Positions 55,855-63,909 of a DNA stretch of 64,000 bases are shown here, one piece after another; position 1 is the stretch's first letter; each line of letters starts with the position of its first letter. The stretch lies in assembly GCF_014207235.1 (NCBI RefSeq), contig NZ_JACHDA010000002.1, positions 653,453 through 717,452 on the forward strand. Direction: 5' to 3'. The notes under the pieces were generated by a model, which saw nothing but the letters and a program-made list of their open reading frames with translations, was not told the DNA's origin and did no database searches. Source of the stretch: Sphingopyxis sp. JAI128 (GTDB taxonomy: Bacteria; Pseudomonadota; Alphaproteobacteria; Sphingomonadales; Sphingomonadaceae). Position numbers and translations under genes: made by a program.

Positions 55855-56751
55855 ATGCGCCTGCACCATTTGTCGGCGAAGGAAGCGTTGGGACGGGTCT
55901 CGGCGCCGAGCGCCGACGACATCCTGTTCGCGGTCGACCGGCTGATGCCGCGCGCGGACACGCCGGAGCTCGAAGCGCTGGTCTTGATCGCAGCGCTGCA
56001 GGCTCGTCCGGACGAGCTTCGGCAAAGCCGACTGGCGGCGCTTTGGGCGCATGTCGATACGGATGATTACTGGAGCGCGATTACGCTGTTACCGGAAGCC
56101 GAGCAGGAGCGAGTTCTCGTCGATCTGATCACCGGCGCAGACACGCATCATGACCGCGTCTACCTGCTCGGTGCGTCGGGCGCTCATCGCCTCGATGCCG
56201 GAATCTATCGTACAATCATCGTGCACATAGAGGCGCTCTACCGGAAGGAGCCAGAGCTTGCGCACCAGATCGCGCTCGCGGTCGAGGGTATGTTATACGA
56301 AGTGATGCCGTCGGACGACCCCGGGCAGCAGTTGCTCCGGCTGGCCCTCGAAATCGCCGGCAGCGACAACGAAAAGGCCCGGCTCGCACTCCTTTATTAC
56401 GCGGGCTCCGCGCAGGGCGACGTCGATGACGAAGGCGACCTCGAACGGCGAAAAGCGATTCTCGGCCGTCTCGTCGAGGCCGAAAATGGCGCCAATCTTG
56501 GCGTTCTTTTATGGAAACTCGCGGAGTCGGCGCGTGAGCGCCCCGATGCGGCCGGCCACGCGATACGGTTGTTCGAACGGCTCGGCGAAAGGCCGGTGCG
56601 CAAGGCGATGCGCGCAACGGACGGTCTCGGCTACATGGCCGATCTTCGCCGGCAGATCGACGAGGCGCTGGGCAAGCGGCGCAGAGCCGGGTCCACCAAC
56701 GCGAGCGATCAGGCGGCGAGCCGGCAAGGGTCGGACCCCGAAGCGAACTAG
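55855..56751 (+). CDS. Hypothetical protein with helical-repeat-like composition
   Basis: The protein of about 298 residues is mostly alpha-helical with repeated pairs of helices (PELEALVLIAALQARPDELR, AHQIALAVEGMLYEVM, KARLALLYYAGSAQ, LLWKLAESARERPD), which suggests a TPR- or Sel1-like solenoid. I do not recognise a family. The frame is open further upstream to 55618 but that part (rich in Gly, Arg and Pro) lies over the trbI deletion junction and is probably not coding; the ATG at 55855 follows no strong ribosome binding site. It is convergent with mcrC, with 21 bases between stops. Its position inside the defence island is the only functional hint. Confidence 0.5.
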   Translation: MRLHHLSAKEALGRVSAPSADDILFAVDRLMPRADTPELEALVLIAALQARPDELRQSRLAALWAHVDTDDYWSAITLLPEAEQERVLVDLITGADTHHDRVYLLGASGAHRLDAGIYRTIIVHIEALYRKEPELAHQIALAVEGMLYEVMPSDDPGQQLLRLALEIAGSDNEKARLALLYYAGSAQGDVDDEGDLERRKAILGRLVEAENGANLGVLLWKLAESARERPDAAGHAIRLFERLGERPVRKAMRATDGLGYMADLRRQIDEALGKRRRAGSTNASDQAASRQGSDPEAN

Positions 56752-56772
56752 AGACACGACATGGCTTGCCGT

Positions 56773-58056
56773 TCAAGGCAGCAAGGCGGAGAGCTGCGCG
56801 GCGACCGTTCGGTGGTCGGTGATATCGACGCTCGCCATATGGAGGAACCGCGCCGTCGACCCGACGCGATGACGACCGAGCGCGCCCGCTGCGCCATCGA
56901 GCGCGCCATGATGCGGATAAAGCAAGGTCAGCGCGCTGCAATCGTAGAGCTCGCCATAGGCCATCATCTGATAGACGTCGGATTGGGAGACCCCGCGCTT
57001 GGGGTCGTCGATCCGCGTCCCGATGCCCTTCCATTTGGTGTCGACGATGTGGACGATTTCGGCGCCGCGCTTGATGAGAATGTCGGGCCGAGTCTGGAAG
57101 GTTCGCCGGCCATCTTCGTCGGCTTCCAGACAATAGAGGCGCCCGCCTTGCAGGTGGACCGAGAGCTCGGAGCCGGCGAGCGCCCGGCGAAGCATGCGGC
57201 CGATGTATTCTTCGAAGAGCGTGTTCATTTCGAAGAGCAGCGAAAAGCCCGCCTGTTCGCCCATCGACGTGGTCTGGAAGCGCTCGCCGAGGAGGAGCCG
57301 CGCGAGCGCGATCAAATCTTTCCAGCGCGCATTGGTGCGGTCGAGACGGACATCGTCCCAGCGTAGCGCCTGCGGCGAAACGGGCGCGATATCGGCATAT
57401 GCGAAGGCGAGCTCGACGAGCCGTCGCTGATTGTCCCCGCTCCGCGAGATCCGGCGCAACCGCTCGATCGCAGCGCGCATGATCCGATTGAGCGCGATAT
57501 CGGGGGAGAGCTCGTCGAAGCGGCAGGCGAGCCGCGACGGATTTGCTGCGAGCCGCGTGAACTGACGACGCACGTCGAGGCGGCCGCGCAGCGTCGCGAG
57601 CTCCTCCTCGCGCTCGATATAGTGGCGCGGCATGCCCTGGCGGAGCGCATCGATCAGCTTAAGGCTGAAGAGCCGGATCAGGATTTCGAGGAGACTATCC
57701 TTTTGCCAGCCGAGCTCGGCGAAGGCGCCGCCGTCGATGTCGAGATCCATCACGACCGCGAGCAGATGGACGAGCGTCCTGCGGATCAGACCGTGCGCCG
57801 CCTCGTCGCCCTCCGCGTCGACATCGATCTTGGGCAATATCTCAAGCACGCAATTGTTCGCCGCCACGATGCCGACGACCTGTTGCGCGCGGAGCGCACT
57901 ACGACCATGAGCAAGAATGCGCCCACCGCTTTCGCCGCCGAGCGGGGACTTGCGCGCCGCCGCGACGAGACGGTCCGCCGCCCAGGCGGGAATTTGCTTC
58001 GTCTCGTCGTCGCCATAGGCGATCGACTGCCATTCGAGGAGCGTGCGGCGGATCAC
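56773..58056 (-). CDS. mcrC: McrC-like nuclease subunit of a type IV restriction system
   Basis: This 427-residue protein matches the McrC family: an N-terminal DNA- or McrB-interacting domain and a C-terminal PD-(D/E)xK nuclease with RPDILI, IVHIVDTKWKGI and QMMAYGELYDC. The core Asp and the Asp-Thr-Lys are both present. The GTG start overlaps the TGA of mcrB (GTGA), showing tight coupling. McrC cleaves DNA when McrB recognises modified cytosine and hydrolyses GTP. Confidence 0.88.
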   Translation of the reverse strand: MIRRTLLEWQSIAYGDDETKQIPAWAADRLVAAARKSPLGGESGGRILAHGRSALRAQQVVGIVAANNCVLEILPKIDVDAEGDEAAHGLIRRTLVHLLAVVMDLDIDGGAFAELGWQKDSLLEILIRLFSLKLIDALRQGMPRHYIEREEELATLRGRLDVRRQFTRLAANPSRLACRFDELSPDIALNRIMRAAIERLRRISRSGDNQRRLVELAFAYADIAPVSPQALRWDDVRLDRTNARWKDLIALARLLLGERFQTTSMGEQAGFSLLFEMNTLFEEYIGRMLRRALAGSELSVHLQGGRLYCLEADEDGRRTFQTRPDILIKRGAEIVHIVDTKWKGIGTRIDDPKRGVSQSDVYQMMAYGELYDCSALTLLYPHHGALDGAAGALGRHRVGSTARFLHMASVDITDHRTVAAQLSALLP

Positions 58057-60929
58057 GCGAGGCCGGAATAGGCGTCGGGCGCGAAGGTTTCGCGCACCGA
58101 CCAGCGCCAGCGCGGCGGCATATCGCCATCCTCGTCGAGGCAGGCGGGGGCCTTGAGCTCGTGGCGCGACAGGAAGCGCTCGCCCTTCGGATCGCCGAGG
58201 ATCGCGGCGACTTTGGTCCAGTCCTCGTAGAAATATTCCGTGAGCAGCGGGATCACGCGCCCGCGCATGCGCTCGTCGACATCGGCGCGCGAGCGGCAGC
58301 CGATGAAATAGGCATGACCGACCTGATGCTCGCGGTCGAACAGATATTCGATGCGCTCGTTGAGGATGCGGAGCAGCCGCGGCAGGTCGACCCCGCTCGC
58401 CAGAGCGGCTTCGGAAAGAACCGCAGGGTCTGGCATCATCTCCAGAAAATCGAAGCGCCGCCGGAGCGCCGTATCGAGCAGCGCGATCGAACGGTCGGCG
58501 GTGTTCATCGTGCCGACGATATGGAGGTTCGACGGCACGCCGAACTCGTCTTCCGAGTAAGGCAGGCGGACCTTGAGCTCGTTCGGCTGGCCGAGCCTTT
58601 TATCCGGTTCGAGCAGCGTGATGAGTTCGCCGAAAACCTTGGAGATATTGGCGCGGTTGATCTCGTCGATGACGAGCACGAACTGGTCGGGGGTACCGGT
58701 AGCCGCAGCGTCAGATTGCTGGCTGTTGAGATAGCGTTCGAGCGCCGGGATATCGAGGTCGGCTTTGGTCAGCAGATAGACGCTGCGCATGCTGAACTTG
58801 CGCCGGTAGATTTCGCTGACGGGCACGCCTTCGCGGTCGGTCCACAGCCATTTGACCTTCCGGCGGTGGGCGTAGCTGCCTTCGGGGCGCGGGCGATATT
58901 CATAATCTCCCTCGACGACGCCGATCGCACGAAAGAGGCTGTTGCCTTTCGAGACGATGATGAGATCGTCTTTGCGCATCCAGTTGCGGAAGATGAAGGG
59001 CATCTGGACGCGGCCCGACAGCGGGGACAGCTCTTCGTCGCTGTCGCCGCGTTCGCGCCGCGCGGCCATAATCGCCTCGCGTGCGGCATATTTCTCGTCG
59101 CTCCAGTCGATGTCGCCGAAGCCGAGCAGCGTATGGCCTTCGGTGATCGCCTCCTCGAACAAATGGGCGTCTTCGGGATTGGCGGCCTCGCCGATCGACA
59201 TTTTGAAGACCTGCCGCTCGCCGACGCGGACGGCGTCGGGGCCGCGCGACGACCCCAGGCTGGTTTCGGCGCGGCGTGCGATGCGGCGGAAGATGCCAGG
59301 AAAGGTTTCGAGGCGAAAGCCCCCCGCCCCGCCGCTTTCATCGCCATCCGCACCGGTGACGGGCTGTTTGCCTTCGACGAAATCCTCGTAGCTCATCGAC
59401 TGGTGGAAGGTGACGAACTCGATCCGCTTGGCTTCGCTCAGACGCCGATAGCTTGCCATGAGCTCGGACCGATCGGCAGGGACGGGCTCGCCGCAAAGCC
59501 GCACCGCCTCGACTGCGGTCCGGAAGGTTTTGCCGGTCCCCGGCGGCCCGTAGAGGATGAGATTGGTCGGCCGATGCTCGGTTTCCGGATCGTCGATCAT
59601 CATATCGGCTACATCCTCCACGCCGGTCTCCTTGCCGATGATCTCGAAGCCGAGCCGCTTCAATATGCTGTTCGCCGCCTGCTCGCCGTAGCCGCCGTGG
59701 AATTCTTTCGCGCTCTTCGAGCGGCCGCCAGGCATGAAGCCGTAGGCCGCGCCGACGGTCGCCTTGGCGGGAAGCGGCCTACCGCCGGGCACGCGCCGGG
59801 TCCAGTAATCGCGCGGCTTGCCGAAGCCATACTTGACGAGGAAGGCGTCGAGCCCGATCGCCTCGCATTCGCTCATCGCCGCCTCGACCGCTTCGCGTGT
59901 GAGATCGTCGTTCGCCATTTCCTCATCCTCCGACATGGCCACCCAGATGAAGCCTTGAACATCCATCAGCGATTCGGGGGACCAGCCCCAATCCTCGAGC
60001 GTTTCGCGCATTCGGGACACAAGCCCCTGAAACTCTTCGAAATCGGCGAGCTCGAAGCGCGGCGCGGTGAACAGACGCCGGCCAAGAAGTAGCTTGCCGA
60101 GACGGTCGAAGGTGCGCGCCTTGAACCAGCAGCCATCGTGCGGGTTAGTGGTGCCGAACACCGAGAGGGCGATGTTCAGAATTTCACCGCGTTTCAAGGT
60201 CTCGACGCCGAGAGCTTGCAAGGCTTCGAGCTCGCGCGCGCAGCCTTCGAGTTCGGCGAGCGCGTCGCCATCGAGCCGCGCAAGGCGCGCGACCGTTTCG
60301 TAGAAGCCGCGCTGGACATCGGCACCAGCGTTGCCGATAGCGCTCTGCGTCCGCCAGCCGAGCGGCAGGCCCTGGCGCGTGGTCATGAGCAGCGACTTGT
60401 ATACGCCGCGCCCGCGTTCCTCGGCGGAAGCGTCGGGATCGGCCGAGGCGATCAGGAAGCTGCCGCGCGCCGCGCGCTTGTAGCCGGTTTCCTGCTCGTA
60501 GAAGCTGCCTTCCTCGTCGGAGAAGCGTTCGAAGTCGGGCATGCGCGCGAGAAAGTCGAAGCGCAGTTTCTCCATCCCCGCGGCGAAGCGCTCGGGCACC
60601 TCCTCGCCGTCGCGCCAGACGAGTGCGCGGCCATAGTCGGCGAGCCAGTTGCTGTAATTGGCAAGGCGGTTGTCGGGCTTGTCCGACTGCGGCATCAGGA
60701 TACGAAAATCCTCGCCGCCTTCCGAAGCGTCGGCGCGGATCGCGCGAAGGCGCGCGCGGAGCGCCGCGAACCCGTCGGCGGCGAACGCCGCATCGAGATC
60801 GGGATGCGCGAAGCCGAGCCCGGCAAGATTGTCTTCGATCTTTCGCACGGCGCGAATGCGCGTGTCCTGCGCGGAGGTCGCAGTCGCGCCCTTCCAGTTC
60901 AGATAATCGCTGAACGCCTTCTCGTCCAT
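58053..60929 (-). CDS. mcrB: McrB-like AAA+ ATPase/GTPase with inserted EVE/PUA-like domain
   Basis: This 958-residue protein has the AAA+ core: Walker A LILYGPPGTGKTFRT (about residue 460), FVLVIDEINRANISKVFGEL (Walker B, about residue 746), sensor GTMNTADRSIALLDTALRRR with arginine finger. Between Walker A and Walker B lies an insert of about 150 residues (MRKDDLIIVSKGNSLFRAIG, VVEGDYEYRPRPEG) resembling the EVE/PUA-like modified-base readers. The first 230 residues form a separate domain with AYSNWLADYGRAL-type features (here ANYSNWLADYGRAL) shared with several restriction enzymes. It probably recognises modified DNA and drives McrC. Its stop overlaps the mcrC start. Confidence 0.88.
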   Translation of the reverse strand: MDEKAFSDYLNWKGATATSAQDTRIRAVRKIEDNLAGLGFAHPDLDAAFAADGFAALRARLRAIRADASEGGEDFRILMPQSDKPDNRLANYSNWLADYGRALVWRDGEEVPERFAAGMEKLRFDFLARMPDFERFSDEEGSFYEQETGYKRAARGSFLIASADPDASAEERGRGVYKSLLMTTRQGLPLGWRTQSAIGNAGADVQRGFYETVARLARLDGDALAELEGCARELEALQALGVETLKRGEILNIALSVFGTTNPHDGCWFKARTFDRLGKLLLGRRLFTAPRFELADFEEFQGLVSRMRETLEDWGWSPESLMDVQGFIWVAMSEDEEMANDDLTREAVEAAMSECEAIGLDAFLVKYGFGKPRDYWTRRVPGGRPLPAKATVGAAYGFMPGGRSKSAKEFHGGYGEQAANSILKRLGFEIIGKETGVEDVADMMIDDPETEHRPTNLILYGPPGTGKTFRTAVEAVRLCGEPVPADRSELMASYRRLSEAKRIEFVTFHQSMSYEDFVEGKQPVTGADGDESGGAGGFRLETFPGIFRRIARRAETSLGSSRGPDAVRVGERQVFKMSIGEAANPEDAHLFEEAITEGHTLLGFGDIDWSDEKYAAREAIMAARRERGDSDEELSPLSGRVQMPFIFRNWMRKDDLIIVSKGNSLFRAIGVVEGDYEYRPRPEGSYAHRRKVKWLWTDREGVPVSEIYRRKFSMRSVYLLTKADLDIPALERYLNSQQSDAAATGTPDQFVLVIDEINRANISKVFGELITLLEPDKRLGQPNELKVRLPYSEDEFGVPSNLHIVGTMNTADRSIALLDTALRRRFDFLEMMPDPAVLSEAALASGVDLPRLLRILNERIEYLFDREHQVGHAYFIGCRSRADVDERMRGRVIPLLTEYFYEDWTKVAAILGDPKGERFLSRHELKAPACLDEDGDMPPRWRWSVRETFAPDAYSGLA

Positions 60930-61392
60930 TGCCCCTCCCCGGCCCCCGCCCGTCAGGCCGCCTGCGCCGCCGCGCAGCGGCGCCGCACTTCCTTATGGAT
61001 ATTAACGACCGTCGCTTTGAGCTCACGCGCGGCGATCAATAGGCCGGGGTAGAGTTTCGCCGGGACAGAATCGGTCGGAACCGGCACTGCCGGAAGCGCG
61101 GCGCCAGGGGACGCGGCGACGCCCTCGGGCGAAGCACAGGAGCCTGAGCGCTCCTGCGAATATTGCGGATAATTTTCCCCCATTGCCGCGCACCATAATC
61201 AGATCGAACCATCCCGCAACGGGAATGAAGACAATCGATTCCGCGCAAGGCCGACGACATCTATCGCCTCGGCAGGTTATTCGGGCCATGAGCATCAAAT
61301 ACGCCTCCAGAATTGACTTGCACATGAGCGACACGCGTTCCTCATGGCGGATATCAAGCGAAAGGTGCGCCGCATCATAAGGTCCTATAGCG
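60930..61392. other. Intergenic region upstream of mcrB
   Basis: About 460 bases that should hold the mcrBC promoter on the minus strand and the promoter of the gene at 61393 on the plus strand. A minus-strand open frame at 60953-61183 (76 codons, ending LLIAARELKATVVNIHKEVR) is possible but has no recognisable domain. I see no strong hairpin. Confidence 0.35.
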
Positions 61393-61974
61393 ATGGTCGA
61401 AGATATGACGAACAGCGGCGATCTGTTTTCGCCCATAGGCGATGTTGGCTTTGCCCAGTGGCTGCTGGCCGATCTGGAAAGCGACTTCGCTGAAAAGGTC
61501 GGGCGCTTTCGGATGCTCGATGATCTATGTTCGTCACTTGGGTCTGGCGGCACGCTCATGCCCGGCGGAGAAACGAAGTTTGCAGCATGGGCGGAGCTTC
61601 GTTCAAGCTTCATCCACGGAAACCTCGTAGCTACCATACTGCTGGCGCAGGCGCTGGTTGAGAATATTTTGGCCGGCAACTTGTTGCTTCGATTTGATGC
61701 ACAGTCGTTACCGCCGAAGATCAGCTTTTCCGAGACGATCAAGCGTTCGATCGCCCGCGGCACTATATCCAACGAGCTGGCCAAGGATTTGCGACGGCTA
61801 TGCGAGTTGCGAAATCCGCTGACCCATTTTCGGGATATCAACGATCCGTCAAATTTGACGCGACGCGTTTTGGATACGCAAGTTAATCTCGAAGAACATC
61901 TCCGCCGCGATGCCACCTTCGCGCTTACTACAGCAGTGCGCGTTCTTGCGCTTCCATCTTTTCGCGTGGGGTAA
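61393..61974 (+). CDS. HEPN-like protein of unknown function
   Basis: This 193-residue, mostly helical protein contains ELRSSFIHGNLVATILLAQA followed by LVENILAGNLLL and the motif CELRNPLTHFR. The R-x4-H in RNPLTH is the signature of HEPN domains, many of which are RNases in defence and toxin systems; others only bind. The FIHGNLVATILLAQALVEN helix resembles the first HEPN helices of DUF4145-type proteins. It lies between McrBC and a methyltransferase. The HEPN call is an inference from motif and helical pattern. Confidence 0.6.
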   Translation: MVEDMTNSGDLFSPIGDVGFAQWLLADLESDFAEKVGRFRMLDDLCSSLGSGGTLMPGGETKFAAWAELRSSFIHGNLVATILLAQALVENILAGNLLLRFDAQSLPPKISFSETIKRSIARGTISNELAKDLRRLCELRNPLTHFRDINDPSNLTRRVLDTQVNLEEHLRRDATFALTTAVRVLALPSFRVG

Positions 61975-62303
61975 GCCAAGTTCGATTCAGAGGGGTCACA
62001 TAAAGTCGCGTACAAGTGCAGCTGGCGAGCGGCGCAGTCGGACAAACGCCGGAGGAAATCTGACCGACCGTGCCAAATGCGGATGACCGAAAGACGATCA
62101 AGCGCCGCGCGCGCCACGCACTTTCGGGAAGCGCAGCCCGAATCAGGGAGACGCTTGCATCGACGATTTCAGGCTTTGGTCGGCAGTCATCGTAACCCTT
62201 TCATTGATTTTACAGCGCATAAAGAGAGCGGCCAGTGCGGGCTGGTTCAAATGCCTGTATCTTTTGTTGCATCTAACTCCATTTATCGATACAAACGATA
62301 CAT
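61975..62303. other. Intergenic region before the HTH/methyltransferase pair
   Basis: About 330 bases with no convincing gene. At its end are two direct copies of CGATAC (62287-62301) placed right against the next start codon, a possible autoregulation site. Confidence 0.4.
62287..62301 (+). promoter_or_regulatory. Direct repeat CGATAC-AAA-CGATAC at the HTH gene start
   Basis: CGATACAAACGATAC ends 2 bases before the ATG at 62304, where a ribosome binding site would be expected. Related GATAC units occur at about 62530-62550 inside the gene (TGATACACAAGTGATACAG). It is likely an operator bound by the encoded HTH protein, or overlaps a leaderless start. Confidence 0.4.
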
Positions 62304-62651
62304 ATGCCGAAGGTTGAACAGGATTCCGCTCTGCTGCAGGCAATCGAGGCCGTTGTCCGGCAGGCAGGGCACAATGAGTCCGAGGCCGCCCGCCGATTGG
62401 GCGTCACTCGACTCAGGATTAATCGCATCCGAAAGCAGGGAGGCGGCGCCGTTCCAGCAACGCGGCACGACCTCTGGCAACGGATACATCGGCTATCGAG
62501 CGGCGTCGATCCCATCGCAACCGATCTATCTGATACACAAGTGATACAGATAATACGGGATGTTCCTCAAGTCGCACTGCAGGTGTTACGTTATATGACC
62601 GACGCAGTTGAAAGAGACCTCGAGCCGGAAAGCCATGCCGATGCCTCATGA
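62304..62651 (+). CDS. Small Fis-type helix-turn-helix protein
   Basis: This 115-residue protein has a clear HTH of the Fis/NtrC C-terminal kind near residue 30 (NESEAARRLGVTRLRINRIR). The remaining part is polar and helical, without known domains. Its last 17 bases overlap the methyltransferase gene start, so the two are co-translated. Such a regulator placed before a methyltransferase may act like the controller proteins of restriction-modification systems, but its helix-turn-helix is not of the Xre type usual for those. Confidence 0.7.
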   Translation: MPKVEQDSALLQAIEAVVRQAGHNESEAARRLGVTRLRINRIRKQGGGAVPATRHDLWQRIHRLSSGVDPIATDLSDTQVIQIIRDVPQVALQVLRYMTDAVERDLEPESHADAS

Positions 62652-63909
62652 ACCGCAGCCGATGACCCCGACCGTCCGCTCTGCAGCGATAATTCAACCC
62701 ATACCGGCACCCGTTATGGCGCCCCTGCTGCCGCTCGACCATGATGCCCAATTGGCATTGATTGCCGGAGCTCGGGACGCGAAGCCGGTCGAGGGACTGA
62801 CACATTGCCATTATAACTATCCCGCCCGCTTCTCTCCGCAAATGGTTGGGCAGATTATCGAAACCTTCACGCGCCCAGGCGATCTCGTGTTTGACCCGTA
62901 TGTGGGCGGCGGCACGACGCTCGTCGAGGCCTTTGCTCGCGGTCGCAAAGCTATCGGAAGTGATATTAGTACCTTAGCTGAATTCGTCACGCGGACGAAG
63001 CTGGTAAGTCTCAATCCGACCGACGCAGAACGCTTCGAAGCCACCGTCCGGACCGTGGCATCGAAAATTCATATGAATTTACCCGAGCCGTCGTTCGACG
63101 ATTGGGCTCAGCTAGGATACTTTCGCAACTTAGGTAGCAAGAACCGCTGGCGTCTTCGGAAGGCCATCGCACAAGCGGTAGGAGCGATCGAGCAACTTGA
63201 CGATCCGTCCCATGAGGCACTGGCTCGTTGCGCCGTATTGCGCACGGCCCACTGGGCGTTGGATGGCCGAAAAAAGCTTCCGACGACCGACGAATTCCGA
63301 GCGATGTTGGAATGTAGCGCGGGGATCATAGCGCGGGGCGCGGTGCAGCTATATCACGCCGTGGAAGATCATCGCGTACTCCCGCCGCAAGTGCTGAACA
63401 GGTCTATCATCGGCGTCGACGAGGATGCTGCTGTTATCAAAGCAGGCGCCCCGCGTCTCATCGTGACCAGTCCGCCTTACCCTGGCGTTCATGTCCTCTA
63501 CCATCGTTGGCAAGTAGACGGCCGGAAGGAGTCGCCGGCACCCTTTTTCATCGCGAAAGCGCTCGATGGCTCTGGTGAGACCTATTACACCATGGGTGGG
63601 CGGAGTAAGCCAGGCTTGCCGACATACTTTTCGCAACTCGATGCAGGCCTTCGTTCTCTAGCAAATATCGCTGACAACCAAACGACACTTGTCCAAGTTG
63701 TGGCATTCGCTGAACCCGAATGGCAGTTGGCGCGATACCTCTCGGTCGCGGCCGAGGCGGGATGGGAAGAGGTCAAGCTATCGGCGCTTGGAGAACAAGA
63801 AGACGGCCGGCTGTGGCGGGCGGTTCCAAACCGCAAATGGCATGCGACGTCTCGAGGCAAGACGGGAGGAGCACGAGAAGTTGTGCTGCTCCACAGGCTG
63901 AATCGCTAG
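62635..63909 (+). CDS. DNA methyltransferase (amino-MTase, N6-adenine or N4-cytosine)
   Basis: The protein of about 424 residues has the AdoMet-binding motif VFDPYVGGGTTLVEAFARGR (about residue 88) and the catalytic motif TSPPYPG (residues 278-284), which is the (D/N/S)PPY motif of exocyclic amino methyltransferases. The AdoMet motif precedes the catalytic motif by about 185 residues, so the order is alpha- or gamma-like with a possible target-recognition region between. ATGs at 62635 and 62641 are both possible, with GGAAAG before them. No restriction endonuclease gene follows; the IS5-type element begins at its stop codon. It may be an orphan or its partner may be lost. Confidence 0.88.
   Translation: MPMPHEPQPMTPTVRSAAIIQPIPAPVMAPLLPLDHDAQLALIAGARDAKPVEGLTHCHYNYPARFSPQMVGQIIETFTRPGDLVFDPYVGGGTTLVEAFARGRKAIGSDISTLAEFVTRTKLVSLNPTDAERFEATVRTVASKIHMNLPEPSFDDWAQLGYFRNLGSKNRWRLRKAIAQAVGAIEQLDDPSHEALARCAVLRTAHWALDGRKKLPTTDEFRAMLECSAGIIARGAVQLYHAVEDHRVLPPQVLNRSIIGVDEDAAVIKAGAPRLIVTSPPYPGVHVLYHRWQVDGRKESPAPFFIAKALDGSGETYYTMGGRSKPGLPTYFSQLDAGLRSLANIADNQTTLVQVVAFAEPEWQLARYLSVAAEAGWEEVKLSALGEQEDGRLWRAVPNRKWHATSRGKTGGAREVVLLHRLNR

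Noticed and set aside
58161..60092. Long plus-strand open frame (about 643 codons)
   Set aside because: Antisense shadow of mcrB.
60953..61183. 76-codon minus-strand open frame just before mcrB
   Set aside because: Possible but unsupported: no domain and a Pro/Ala-rich start; mentioned under the intergenic entry only.
61023..62117. Minus-strand open frame (about 364 codons) across the HEPN-like gene
   Set aside because: No recognisable domain and unusual composition, while the plus-strand gene has a motif and a better start.
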